DNA of 11,042 nt, taken from Gemmatimonadota bacterium. GTDB taxonomy: Bacteria; Gemmatimonadota; Gemmatimonadetes; Palauibacterales; Palauibacteraceae. The stretch lies in contig JAOTWC010000031.1 in the NCBI GenBank assembly GCA_029863105.1, forward strand, positions 1-11,042. Direction: 5' to 3'. The notes under the pieces are model-generated. The model searched no databases. It was given only the letters and a program-made list of their open reading frames with translations, and had not been told where the DNA came from. Positions 1 to 8,800 of this stretch are shown here, one piece after another. The stretch's first letter is position 1. Each line of letters starts with the position of its first letter. Position numbers and translations under genes: made by a program.

Positions 1-512
1 AATTGCAGTTGACCAAGGAGATTGCGGCCGGCCTCGGTGAGGCCGAGACGATCTATCTGGCCGACTTTACGGGGCTGAGCGTGGAAGCCCTCGGCGAATT
101 GCGCGGACGGCTTCGCGAGTCAGGAGCGCAGTTCCGCGTTGTTAAGAACACGCTGACGATTCGGGCGCTCGAGGGCCTCGATCTACCGGACCTGACGGAA
201 CACCTGAAGGGTCCGACGGGTCTAGTTCTCGCCGGCGAGGACCCTGCCGGACCCGCCAGGATCATGCGGGACTTCGCCAGGGAGAACGATGACCGTCCGG
301 TCGTGAAGGTCGGCATCGTGGACAAGCGCACAGTAGCGGCGGATGAGATTCGGACGCTGGCGGATTTGCCTTCGCGGGCCGTACTGCTCGGAACCATCGC
401 CGGTGGTCTGACGGCGTCGGTGGCCGGCATCGTCGGTTCGTTGAATGCCGTGATAAGGGACATCGCGTTCCTGGTCGAGGAAGTTGCGAAGCGGAAGGAC
501 GAACAGAACTGA
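1..512 (+). CDS. rplJ: 50S ribosomal protein L10 (5' partial)
   Basis: L10 is the base of the ribosomal stalk: it binds 23S rRNA near the GTPase centre and holds L7/L12 dimers through its C-terminal helix. The visible part is about 169 residues, ending in TGA at 510-512. It carries the family pattern: a ladF-TGL segment near residues 19-25 of the visible part, RVVKNTL around residues 45-51 and a KGPTGLVL stretch around 69-76, then a long C-terminal helix rich in Ala, Val and Lys. Aligned by eye to E. coli L10, about eight N-terminal residues are missing, so the true start lies just upstream of the window. The TTG codons at 3 and 9 are in frame but are unlikely to be the start. rplL follows after 88 nt, the usual order. 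Any L10 autoregulatory leader would lie upstream and cannot be seen. Confidence 0.95.
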   Translation, partial: LQLTKEIAAGLGEAETIYLADFTGLSVEALGELRGRLRESGAQFRVVKNTLTIRALEGLDLPDLTEHLKGPTGLVLAGEDPAGPARIMRDFARENDDRPVVKVGIVDKRTVAADEIRTLADLPSRAVLLGTIAGGLTASVAGIVGSLNAVIRDIAFLVEEVAKRKDEQN

Positions 513-533
513 AGTTGTGGGTCGGGGGATTGA

Positions 534-562
534 GAGCCTGCCGGCAAGGCCGGAGCTGGCTC
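534..562 (+). other. rplJ-rplL intergenic hairpin
   Basis: Two stacked 5-bp helices can form in the 88-nt gap: GAGCC (534-538) with GGCTC (558-562), and CCGGC (541-545) with GCCGG (549-553) around a 3-nt loop, separated by a 2 x 4 internal loop. No T-run follows, so it is not a typical terminator. It could influence spacing or stability of the rplJ-rplL message, but it could also be chance in GC-rich DNA. Confidence 0.35.
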
Positions 563-600
563 ATGGAATTGGAACATCGAGGCAGGGAGTACTCGACAGA

Positions 601-972
601 ATGAGCAAGGTAGACAAGCTGCTAGACGAGATCGGCTCGCTGACCGTGTTGGAGGCGGCCGAGTTGAAGACGAAGATGGAAGAGACGTTCGGTGTGACTG
701 CAGCGGCTCCCGTTGCGGTGGCCGCGGCCGTAGGAACAGCCGCTGCTGACGTCGAGGAGCAGACCGAGTTCGACGTCATTCTCGCCGGTGTCGGCGACAA
801 GAAGATCCAGGTGATCAAGGTCGTGCGGGAAGTTACCTCGCTCGGCCTCAAGGAAGCCAAGGATCTCGTGGACAACTCGCCAAAAGCCGTCAAGGAAGGC
901 GTGTCCAAGGAAGAGGCCGACCAGATCAAGGCGAAACTGGAAGAGCAGGGGGCCACCGTCGAGGTGAAGTAG
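601..972 (+). CDS. rplL: 50S ribosomal protein L7/L12
   Basis: L7/L12 is the multicopy acidic stalk protein that recruits and stimulates the GTPase translation factors. The 123-residue product has the normal family length and three parts: an N-terminal dimerisation/L10-binding helical region (about 1-32, containing LTVLEAAEL), an Ala/Val-rich flexible hinge (about 33-52), and the compact C-terminal domain (about 55-123) with the factor-binding helix [10 protein letters not shown] at 82-91 and a VEVK end. The ATG at 601 is chosen because it gives the family N-terminus and has AGGGAG at 584-589, 11 nt upstream. Longer in-frame starts in the rplJ coding region add sequence foreign to the family. 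The TAG stop at 970-972 lies in the base of a long hairpin, which ties the end of translation to the structure that may attenuate rpoB. Confidence 0.97.
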   Translation: MSKVDKLLDEIGSLTVLEAAELKTKMEETFGVTAAAPVAVAAAVGTAAADVEEQTEFDVILAGVGDKKIQVIKVVREVTSLGLKEAKDLVDNSPKAVKEGVSKEEADQIKAKLEEQGATVEVK

Positions 973-1016
973 TGACCTCCGGGTCCGCCGGCTTGGCGGG
1001 ACCCGTGTCACTTGTT
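971..1016 (+). terminator. rplL-rpoB intergenic hairpin, candidate attenuator or RNase processing site
   Basis: A long hairpin is directly visible: AGTGAC (971-976) pairs with GTCACT (1007-1012), and CGGGTCCGCC (980-989) pairs with GGCGGGACCCG (995-1005) with one bulged G, around the loop GGCTT (990-994). A small internal loop (977-979 against 1006) separates the two helices, for about 16 bp in all. A short weak T-containing tract (TTGTT, 1012-1016) follows. In E. coli the rplL-rpoB gap holds a partial terminator and an RNase III site that lower rpoBC expression relative to rplL; position and shape suggest an analogous role here. The weak T-run fits partial rather than full termination. Function is inferred. 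Confidence 0.7.
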
Positions 1017-1019
1017 CAA

Positions 1020-1080
1020 CTCGCACGGCGGCTCGAATGCAAGATTTCGATCAAACAACGACGTACGCGCTCGCACGGCG
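1020..1080 (+). repeat. 11-bp direct repeat in the rpoB upstream region
   Basis: CTCGCACGGCG occurs at 1020-1030 and again at 1070-1080, exactly 50 bp apart start to start. The two copies lie between the attenuator-like hairpin and the rpoB start. No known binding site is recognised. It is short enough to be chance in GC-rich sequence. I see no convincing sigma70 promoter between 1013 and 1221. Confidence 0.35.
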
Positions 1081-1103
1081 CCCCGGATTCCAGACTGAAC
1101 GAA

Positions 1104-1157
1104 GCGTGTTCATGGGGATCGGGGCTTCTTGCGCTCCGTATCCGGTGTGCGCCACGC
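1104..1157 (+). other. Second structured element in the rpoB 5' leader
   Basis: An outer 5-bp helix, GCGTG (1104-1108) with CACGC (1153-1157), can enclose a 9-bp helix made of GGATCGGGG (1116-1124) and CTCCG-T-ATCC (1134-1143) with one bulged T and a 9-nt loop. It lies in the 249-nt gap, which otherwise has no supported gene. Possible roles are a protein-binding site or a stabilising element between the attenuator and the rpoB ribosome binding site. No family is recognised. Confidence 0.35.
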
Positions 1158-1206
1158 GGTTCGGATCATTCGGGTTCCGGCTGCACGTACGCTCCATCGC
1201 ATCTGC

Positions 1207-1224
1207 AGGAGTAATCTAGTCTTG
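1207..1224 (+). promoter_or_regulatory. rpoB ribosome binding site and TTG start
   Basis: AGGAG at 1207-1211 lies 10 nt upstream of an in-frame TTG at 1222-1224. The next in-frame ATG is 21 codons later, inside the conserved N-terminal region, and would remove family sequence. Upstream in-frame codons encode Arg-rich sequence unlike RpoB. This pairing decides the start. Confidence 0.75.
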
Positions 1225-4200
1225 GCGATATCGAACAAGAACGGCTCAGTAGTCTCTTTCGCCAAACTCGGCGAGAGCAAGTCGATGCCCCATTTCCTCG
1301 AAGTTCAGCTGGAGGCGTTCGATCGACTCCTTAAGCCGAGCACGAAGGAAGAGCGTCGTGACGTGGGACTCGAGCGTGTGTTCAACGAGATCTTCCCGAT
1401 TACCGACGTGAACGAGAACTTCTCGCTGGAGTTTGTCGACTACACCCTCGGCGAGCCCAAGTACTCCGTCGAGGAATGTATGGAGCGCGACATGACGTAC
1501 GCCGCTCCCCTGAAGGCGACCCTCCGTCTCGCGGTATTCGAGAGAATCGGCGACGACGGCGAGAAGCGCCCGGCGGATATTCTGGAGAAGGAAGTCTATC
1601 TCGGTGACCTGCCTATGCTTACACGGCAGGGTACGTTTGTGGTCAACGGTGCGGAGCGCGTGATTGTCAGCCAGCTGCATCGGTCACCGGGCGTTGTATT
1701 CGAGGAAAAGACGCATCCGAACGGAACGCGTCTATATTCGGCCCGAATCATCCCGTTCCGTGGGTCCTGGGTGGAGTTCACGCTCGACATTCACGACGTC
1801 ATCCACGTCCACATCGACAAGCGGAAGAAGTTCCCGGCAACAGCGCTTCTGCGGGCCTTCGGTTACGGCACGGATTCCGACATACTGGATCTGTTCTACC
1901 AGCGCCGGAACGTCGAGCTGACAGGCCTGGAGGAAGATCGCGCATCGCGGCGGGAGGTCATCGGGACCATGCTCGTCCGGTCCGTCCTCGACGATGCCTA
2001 TGAAGGTGATGCCGGCAAGCCCGCGACGCTGGCCGTTGCGAGCTTCGACCCGAAGGACATCGAAAACCCGGCCTATCTGTCTGTCGACGTCATGCATCCG
2101 GAGACGGGTGCGCCACTGGCGCTGATTGGCGAGCAGTTGGATGACACCCTGCAACGCCGATTTCTCGAGGCTGGGGTCGACAAAGTCAAGGTGTACAGTG
2201 ACAGTGACGTGTTTCTCGGCCGCCGGGGCGAGGAAGTCACGGAGGAACTGTTCGACCGGCTGGTGAGAGCCGGGGTCGAGGAAGTCGAGGTCTATTCCAG
2301 CGCGGCATTCATCAGTGTGCGGGGTAGTTACGAAGATCTCTCCAACCGTCGTGACTGGAGCTTGCAGCCCACTCTTGCGGGCGACGTCGTTGACCCTAAG
2401 ACCGGCGAGGTGCTGGCGGAGAAGGGCGACGAGTTCACTCCCGAGCTATTCGCCGCCTTGAAGGAGCGCCGCGTCCGCGACGCCCTCGTGTTTACGGGCG
2501 GTCCCCGGGGTGAATCGCCGTTGATCAAGAATACGCTCGCGAAGGACCCGACTCGGGGCGAGCGGGACGCGCTGCAGAACATCTACTCGCTCGTGAGGCC
2601 CGGTGAGGCCCCCAACATCGAGACCGCGCGCACGGCGCTCGATCGGCTGTTTTTCAACCCCAAGCGATACGACCTCGGTCGAGTCGGTCGTCACAAGGTG
2701 AATCACCGGCTCAGAGAGATCTATCGCCTGCTGTCGTTCGATGTGCCGACAGCAGATACGACGGTGCTTGCACCGTCGGATTTCGTGGCGATCGTGCGGT
2801 GCCTGGTCGAGTTGCATGAGGGCCGTGGGTACACCGACGATATCGATCACCTCGGAAACCGGCGGGTGCGTTCGATCGGCGAACTGATCGCAAATCAGTT
2901 CTCCATCGGCCTGTCGCGCATGGCGCGGCTGGTTCGCGAGCGCATGTCGATCAACAGCGATCCGGACAAGATGTCGATCGACGATCTCGTCAACGCGCGC
3001 ACCGTCAGCGCCGTCATCCAGGCGTTCTTCGGAAGCTCCCAGCTCAGCCAGTTCATGGATCAGACCAATCCGCTGGCCGAACTGACGCACAAGCGCCGTC
3101 TGAGCGCTCTCGGACCGGGCGGACTCAGCCGCGAGCGGGCCGGCTTCGAGGTCCGAGACGTCCATTATTCGCACTACGGGCGCATGTGCCCGATCGAGAC
3201 TCCGGAAGGTCCGAACATCGGGCTCATCACGTCGATGACGACATTTTCACGACTGAACGAACTCGGATTTCTCGAGACTCCGTATCGGCGCGTGATCGAT
3301 GGCAAGGTTACCGGGGATATCGTCTGGCTCTCGGCATCCGACGAGGAGGACTACGCGGTCGCCCAGGCCAACGCCCGGCTGAACCCCGACGGCAGCTTCG
3401 TCCGGGATCTCGTGCTGTGCCGACAGAAGGACGACTACCCGCTCCTGCCGCCCGAGGACATCGACTTCATGGACGTGGCACCGGATCAGCTCGTGGCTGT
3501 TTCGCCGGCGCTGATCCCATTCCTCGAACACGACGATGCCAACCGTGCCCTGATGGGTTCAAACATGCAGCGACAAGCCGTACCGCTGCTGTTTCCGGAC
3601 GCACCCCTGGCGGGAACCGGCCTCGAGGAGAAAGCCGCCGCGGACTCCGGGGCAGTCGTGACAGCGCTTCGGGGCGGAACGGTGGAGAAGGTGACGGCGG
3701 AAGAAATCGTAATCGATACGGGCGCCGTGCGGGGCAAGGCTGCCGATGCGCCGCTCGCCCGGCTGTCGCAGCACGATCGGTATGCCCTGAAGAAGTTCTG
3801 GCGTACGAACCAGGATACGGCGATCAACCAGCGGCCGATCGTCGAGACGGGTCAGAAGGTCAGCGCGGGTCAGGTGCTGGCCGACGGCGCTGCCACCGAC
3901 CACGGCGCGCTGGCGCTCGGGCGCAACGTGACGGTGGCGTTCATGCCCTGGTACGGTCACAACTTCGAGGACGCGATCGTGATCAGCGAGTCGCTGGTCA
4001 AGACGGATGCGTTCACGTCCGTGCACATTCAGGAGCTTGAGCTGCACGTCCGCGACACAAAGCGAGGTACGGAGGAAGTCACGGCGGAGATACCGAACGT
4101 GGCCGAAGAAGCCCTGGTTGATCTCGACGAGCGGGGCATCATCCGAATCGGTGCGGCCGTGAAGACCGGCGACATTCTGGTCGGGAAGATCACGCCGAAA

Positions 4201-5844
4201 GGTGAAACGGAGCTGTCCCCGGAAGAAAAACTGTTGACCGCGATCTTCGGTGAGAAGGCGAAGGACGTCAAAGACAGCTCGCTGCGGGTCCCACCTGGCG
4301 TCGAAGGTACGGTGATCGATGTCAAGATCTTCTCCAGGCACATCGACGACCCGCTGCTCGAACGCGAGCACGGCGAGCGGATCGGAAAGCTTCGTGAGGG
4401 AGAGCGTGAGGAGATCGCGCGCATTGTTGAGGCCCGGGATGCGGAGCTGCGAACCGCGCTTGAAGGCCAGACCGTTGCCCTGTTCCTGAAGAGGGGGACG
4501 ATCGAGGCGTTGCTCAAGGAAGGGAAGCGGCTCGGCAAGACGGCACTCGCTGAGCTGGATTTTGGCGAGCTCGACCTCAGCACGATGAAAGTCAAGAACG
4601 CCGCGGCCAACGAGTCGGCCCGGAAGATCATCGACGAGGCGAAGCGCCGCGTCGAGCGGATTCGCGAGCGCACCGAGGAAGCGATTGATCGAGTATTCCA
4701 GGCTGACGAACTGTCTCCCGGCGTCGTCCAACTTGTCAAGGTTTATCTGGCGGAGAAGCGCAAGATCTCCGTGGGCGACAAGATGGCCGGACGCCACGGC
4801 AACAAGGGCATCATCGCCCGGGTCGTCCCCGAGGAAGACATGCCGATGCTTCCAAACGGCACGCCGGTGGACATCGTGCTGAATCCGCTCGGCGTCCCGA
4901 GTCGGATGAACGTGGGACAGATCCTCGAGACACATCTTGGATGGGCTGCGGCACAGCTCGGATTCCGAGCGCAGACACCCGTATTTCACGGCGCCTCGGA
5001 GCATGAGATCGGGGCACTGCTGAAGCTCGGTGGGGCATTGTGGGCGGGTCGCTTCCTTGCCCCGAGCGTCAAGGTCCCGAAGTTCGGCGCGAAAGACGCG
5101 CAAAACCTCGTGGCGTCGATCCAGAACGTGGAGGGCTCGTTCCAACCGGCGAACAACGGTCATCCGGCCGGCCTCGGACGCAGCCTGGACGCCTATCTCG
5201 GCGTGAAGGACAAGGCGGCGAAGGCGCTGATCCAGAAATTCGGCGCGTACGTCGTCGCGGTCGCAAAGACGGCGTCCGGTCAGACTACGGCGCCAAAGCT
5301 GAAGAGTGCCGGCTGGCCGGCGGCGGCCGCGATAGCTGGAAAGGCTGCCCTCAAGGCCGGTCTCGACGCCGCGGTCGTGGAGTTGATGCTGAAGGCCGAC
5401 CTCAAGCCCGGTGGCAAGATGCGGCTGCGGGATGGGCGTACGGGGCAGCCTTTCGAAGCAGACGTGACAGTGGGCGAGATCTACATGATGAAGCTGTCTC
5501 ATCTCGTGGACGACAAGATTCACGCGCGCTCGATTGGGCCCTACAGTCTGGTCACACAGCAGCCCCTGGCAGGTAAGGCACAGTTCGGGGGCCAGCGGTT
5601 CGGTGAGATGGAAGTGTGGGCTCTCGAGGCTTATGGCGCAGCCCACACGCTCCAGGAAATGCTGACAGTGAAGTCGGACGATGTGTCCGGCCGAAGCCGC
5701 GCGTACGAAGCCATCGTAAAGGGCGAGAATCTGCCCAAGCCCGGCGTTCCGGAGAGCTTCAACGTCCTGGTGAAGGAACTCCAGGCGCTGGGACTCAGCG
5801 TAACGCTTGGCAGCGACGAAACCGATTCGATTTTCGGAAACTGA
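1222..5844 (+). CDS. rpoB: DNA-directed RNA polymerase subunit beta
   Basis: Beta forms half of the polymerase active-site cleft and contains the rifampicin pocket. From the TTG start the product is 1540 residues, longer than E. coli beta (1342). Visible in order: N-terminal lobe with SQLHRSPGV; an enlarged lobe insertion (about 234-430) with three related repeats; the rifampicin region [13 protein letters not shown] (602-614), where Q610, D613, H623, R626, S628 and L630 match the sensitive E. coli residues; [13 protein letters not shown] (656-668); [10 protein letters not shown] (987-996); a coiled-coil insertion resembling E. coli SI2 (about 1040-1160); GRHGNKG (1190-1196); an unusual Ala/Lys/Gly-rich insertion of about 120 residues (about 1272-1391); then the conserved clamp end with [18 protein letters not shown] (1455-1472). 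The reading frame is intact throughout. rpoC starts 31 nt after the stop, so the two are surely co-transcribed. The start codon is inferred from the ribosome binding site and homology. Confidence 0.98.
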   Translation: MAISNKNGSVVSFAKLGESKSMPHFLEVQLEAFDRLLKPSTKEERRDVGLERVFNEIFPITDVNENFSLEFVDYTLGEPKYSVEECMERDMTYAAPLKATLRLAVFERIGDDGEKRPADILEKEVYLGDLPMLTRQGTFVVNGAERVIVSQLHRSPGVVFEEKTHPNGTRLYSARIIPFRGSWVEFTLDIHDVIHVHIDKRKKFPATALLRAFGYGTDSDILDLFYQRRNVELTGLEEDRASRREVIGTMLVRSVLDDAYEGDAGKPATLAVASFDPKDIENPAYLSVDVMHPETGAPLALIGEQLDDTLQRRFLEAGVDKVKVYSDSDVFLGRRGEEVTEELFDRLVRAGVEEVEVYSSAAFISVRGSYEDLSNRRDWSLQPTLAGDVVDPKTGEVLAEKGDEFTPELFAALKERRVRDALVFTGGPRGESPLIKNTLAKDPTRGERDALQNIYSLVRPGEAPNIETARTALDRLFFNPKRYDLGRVGRHKVNHRLREIYRLLSFDVPTADTTVLAPSDFVAIVRCLVELHEGRGYTDDIDHLGNRRVRSIGELIANQFSIGLSRMARLVRERMSINSDPDKMSIDDLVNARTVSAVIQAFFGSSQLSQFMDQTNPLAELTHKRRLSALGPGGLSRERAGFEVRDVHYSHYGRMCPIETPEGPNIGLITSMTTFSRLNELGFLETPYRRVIDGKVTGDIVWLSASDEEDYAVAQANARLNPDGSFVRDLVLCRQKDDYPLLPPEDIDFMDVAPDQLVAVSPALIPFLEHDDANRALMGSNMQRQAVPLLFPDAPLAGTGLEEKAAADSGAVVTALRGGTVEKVTAEEIVIDTGAVRGKAADAPLARLSQHDRYALKKFWRTNQDTAINQRPIVETGQKVSAGQVLADGAATDHGALALGRNVTVAFMPWYGHNFEDAIVISESLVKTDAFTSVHIQELELHVRDTKRGTEEVTAEIPNVAEEALVDLDERGIIRIGAAVKTGDILVGKITPKGETELSPEEKLLTAIFGEKAKDVKDSSLRVPPGVEGTVIDVKIFSRHIDDPLLEREHGERIGKLREGEREEIARIVEARDAELRTALEGQTVALFLKRGTIEALLKEGKRLGKTALAELDFGELDLSTMKVKNAAANESARKIIDEAKRRVERIRERTEEAIDRVFQADELSPGVVQLVKVYLAEKRKISVGDKMAGRHGNKGIIARVVPEEDMPMLPNGTPVDIVLNPLGVPSRMNVGQILETHLGWAAAQLGFRAQTPVFHGASEHEIGALLKLGGALWAGRFLAPSVKVPKFGAKDAQNLVASIQNVEGSFQPANNGHPAGLGRSLDAYLGVKDKAAKALIQKFGAYVVAVAKTASGQTTAPKLKSAGWPAAAAIAGKAALKAGLDAAVVELMLKADLKPGGKMRLRDGRTGQPFEADVTVGEIYMMKLSHLVDDKIHARSIGPYSLVTQQPLAGKAQFGGQRFGEMEVWALEAYGAAHTLQEMLTVKSDDVSGRSRAYEAIVKGENLPKPGVPESFNVLVKELQALGLSVTLGSDETDSIFGN

Positions 5845-5875
5845 CGGAAACAGAGACGACAGGGGTCACCCAGAC

Positions 5876-8800
5876 ATGATCGACTTTCCTCGACACCGCG
5901 GCACCAGCTCGGCGGATTTTGACTGGATCCAAATCAAGATCGCGTCCCCGGACGAAATCCGGTCGTGGAGCTATGGCGAGGTTACCAAACCGGAGACGAT
6001 TAACTACCGCTCGTTCAAGCCTGAACGAGACGGCCTGTTCTGCGAGCGGATCTTCGGCCCGGTCAAGGACTGGGAGTGCCACTGCGGCAAGTTCAAACGC
6101 ATCCGATATCGCGGCCACATATGCGACAAGTGCGGCGTCGAAGTGACGCTGTCCAAGGTGCGGCGTGAGCGTATGGGGCACATCGAGCTGGCCGTGCCGG
6201 TCGCGCACATCTGGTTCTTCAAGACACTGCCGTCGCAGATGGGTTACCTGCTCGGCATGAAACTCCGCGACCTCGAGAGCGTGATCTACTACGCGGCCTA
6301 TGTCGTCACGCATCCTGGCAAGCAGGAGGTCGAGTACACGCAGGTCCTGACCGAGGACGAGTACTGGGAGCTGACGGAGAAGGCGCGCGAAGCGGGCGAC
6401 GACAAGTTCCGCGCGGAAATCGGTGCCGAGGCGGCACGCACGATGCTCAGCCAGCTGAACGTCGACAAGCTGGCCGAACAGTTGCGCGTCGAAGTCGCGA
6501 ACGAGACGAGTAAGCAGCGGAAGAAGCGCAAGCTGAAGCGCCTGAAGGTGCTCGACGCGATCCGCAACAGTGACGCGGAATCGGCGCTGCGCAACAACCC
6601 CGAGCACATGATCATGGACGTGATTCCGGTCATCCCGCCCAATCTGCGGCCGTTGGTGCCGCTGGACGGGGGACGGTTCGCCACCTCGGATCTCAACGAC
6701 TTGTACCGGCGGGTGATCAACCGGAACAACCGCCTGAAGAAGTTGCTCGAAATGCGCGCGCCGGAGGTCATCCTGCGCAACGAGAAGCGCATGCTGCAGG
6801 AGTCCGTCGATGCGCTGTTCGACAACGGGCGCCGAGGCAAGGCGATACGCGGACGGGGCAAGCGGCCGCTGAAGTCACTCTCCGACATGCTGAAGGGAAA
6901 GCAGGGCCGGTTCAGGCAGAACTTGCTCGGGAAACGGGTCGATTACTCCGGCCGTTCGGTAATCGTCGTGGGCCCCGAGTTGAAGCTCCATCAGTGCGGC
7001 CTGCCGAAGGTGATGGCGGTCGAACTGTTCAAGCCGTTCATCATCCATGAGCTGGAAAAGCGCGGCGAGGCGGAAACGGTCAAGCGGGCCAAGAAGCTCG
7101 TCGAACGGTACGACCCCAAAGTGTACGAGGTTCTCGAGGATATCATCACCGATCACCCGGTGTTGTTGAATCGGGCGCCGACGCTTCACCGCCTGGGAAT
7201 CCAGGCGTTCGAACCGGTGCTCGTCGAGGGGAAGGCCATCAGGATCCACCCGCTCGTCTGCGCTGCATTCAACGCGGACTTCGACGGAGACCAGATGGCG
7301 GTCCACGTGCCGCTGTCGTTCGAGTCTCAACTCGAGGCGCGAATCCTCATGTTGTCGTCCAACAACATCCTCAAGCCGTCGAACGGGAGGCCGATTACGA
7401 GCCCGAGCCAGGACATGGTGCTGGGGTCCTATTTCCTGACGAAGGCTCCGTTCGAATTTGAGAAGCGTGTCGCGGAGGGCGGGTTGATGCACTTCCAGTC
7501 TGCGGCGGAAGTCGAGTTGGCCATCGCCAACGGCTTCCTGCAGACCTCGTACGGGACTCCCGACTACCACCGTCCCGTGAACTATCTGACGGGCGGTACC
7601 TGGGTGGCGACTACGGTTGGCCGCATCCTGTTCAATGCGATCCTGCCGGCCGGTCTGCCGTACAAGAACGAAACGATGAACAAAGGCTCCCTCAGCGACC
7701 TGGTGTTTGAGGCCTTTCGGGATACCGACCTGCGGTCGACAACGCGCTTTCTTGACGAACTGAAGGATCTGAGCTTCCGCTACGCGACGCTCGGCGGCGT
7801 GTCCGTTGGCATGGAGGACATGGTGATTCCGAAGGAGAAGGCAACGATCCTCGCCGAAGCGCAGGAGCAGGTCGATCGATTCACGAAGGCGTACCACAAG
7901 GGCGTGATCTCCTTCGGTGAGCGCTACAACAAGGTGATCGACGCCTGGACGCACGCCAACAACGACGTCGCGGATGCGATGGTCGACGCGATGGCAAAGT
8001 CGGAGGACGGATACAACCCGATTTTCATGATGTTCGATTCCGGCTCCCGCGGCTCCCGGGATCAGATCCGGCAGCTCGCCGGCATGCGAGGCCTGATGGC
8101 CAAGCCCCAGAAAAAGCTCACCGGTGGCATCGGCGAGATCATCGAGAGTCCGATTCGCGCGAATTTTCGAGAAGGCCTGAGCGTTCTCGAGTACTTCATT
8201 TCCACGCACGGCGCGCGGAAGGGGTTGGCGGATACTGCCCTCAAGACGGCCGACGCCGGATACCTAACGCGCCGCCTGGTGGACGTCGCGCAGGACGTGA
8301 CGATCACAGCGGAAGACTGCGGAACCGTACTCGGTCTCGACGTGTCAGCGCTCAAGGAGGGCGAGGACATCATCGAGCCGTTGCGCGATCGGGTGGTGGG
8401 CAATGTCGCCCGGGAAGACATCGTGGATCCGATTAGCGACGAGGTGATCGTCGAAGGTGGACAGATCATCACGGAGGAAGCGTCCCTGGCGATCGAGGAG
8501 GCGGGCTTGCAGTCCGTGCAAATCCGCTCGGTGCTCACTTGCCAGGCGCGACGCGGAGTGTGCCAGAAGTGCTACGGTCGCAACCTCGCCACGATGAAGA
8601 TGGTCGACGTCGGCGAGGCCGTTGGCATCCTGGCGGCCCAGTCGATTGGAGAGCCCGGGACGCAGCTGACGTTACGGACGTTCCACATCGGCGGAACTGC
8701 TGCGCGTATTGCGGCTCAGACGCAGCGGAAGTCCAAGCTGGAAGGGACCGTGGGATTCGAGCGCATCGTGGCGGTCGCAACGCCGGACGGTTCCCGGGTA

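Noticed and set aside
1012..1040. Possible promoter (TTGTTC with GAATGC 17 nt later) upstream of rpoB
   Set aside because: Both hexamers are poor matches to the sigma70 consensus, and the -35 overlaps the tail of the attenuator-like hairpin.
1037..1219. 60-codon frame upstream of rpoB, ending 2 nt before the TTG start
   Set aside because: The close spacing hinted at a coupled leader peptide, but the ATG has no good ribosome binding site, the protein is not recognisable, and the region is better explained as structured leader RNA.
1129..1221. 31-codon N-terminal extension of RpoB from an upstream TTG
   Set aside because: The extension is Arg-rich, unlike any RpoB N-terminus, and overlaps the leader hairpin; the TTG at 1222 has the better ribosome binding site.
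3559..5646. Long minus-strand open frame of 695 codons antisense to rpoB
   Set aside because: It lies opposite a strongly conserved gene, shows no recognisable family, and long antisense frames are expected from GC-rich codon usage.
5807..5875. 23-codon N-terminal extension of RpoC overlapping rpoB
   Set aside because: It overlaps the rpoB end, has no family similarity, and the ATG at 5876 has a suitable upstream AGGGG.
6875..8209. Minus-strand open frame of 444 codons antisense to rpoC
   Set aside because: Same reason: it mirrors conserved rpoC coding sequence and has no family features.
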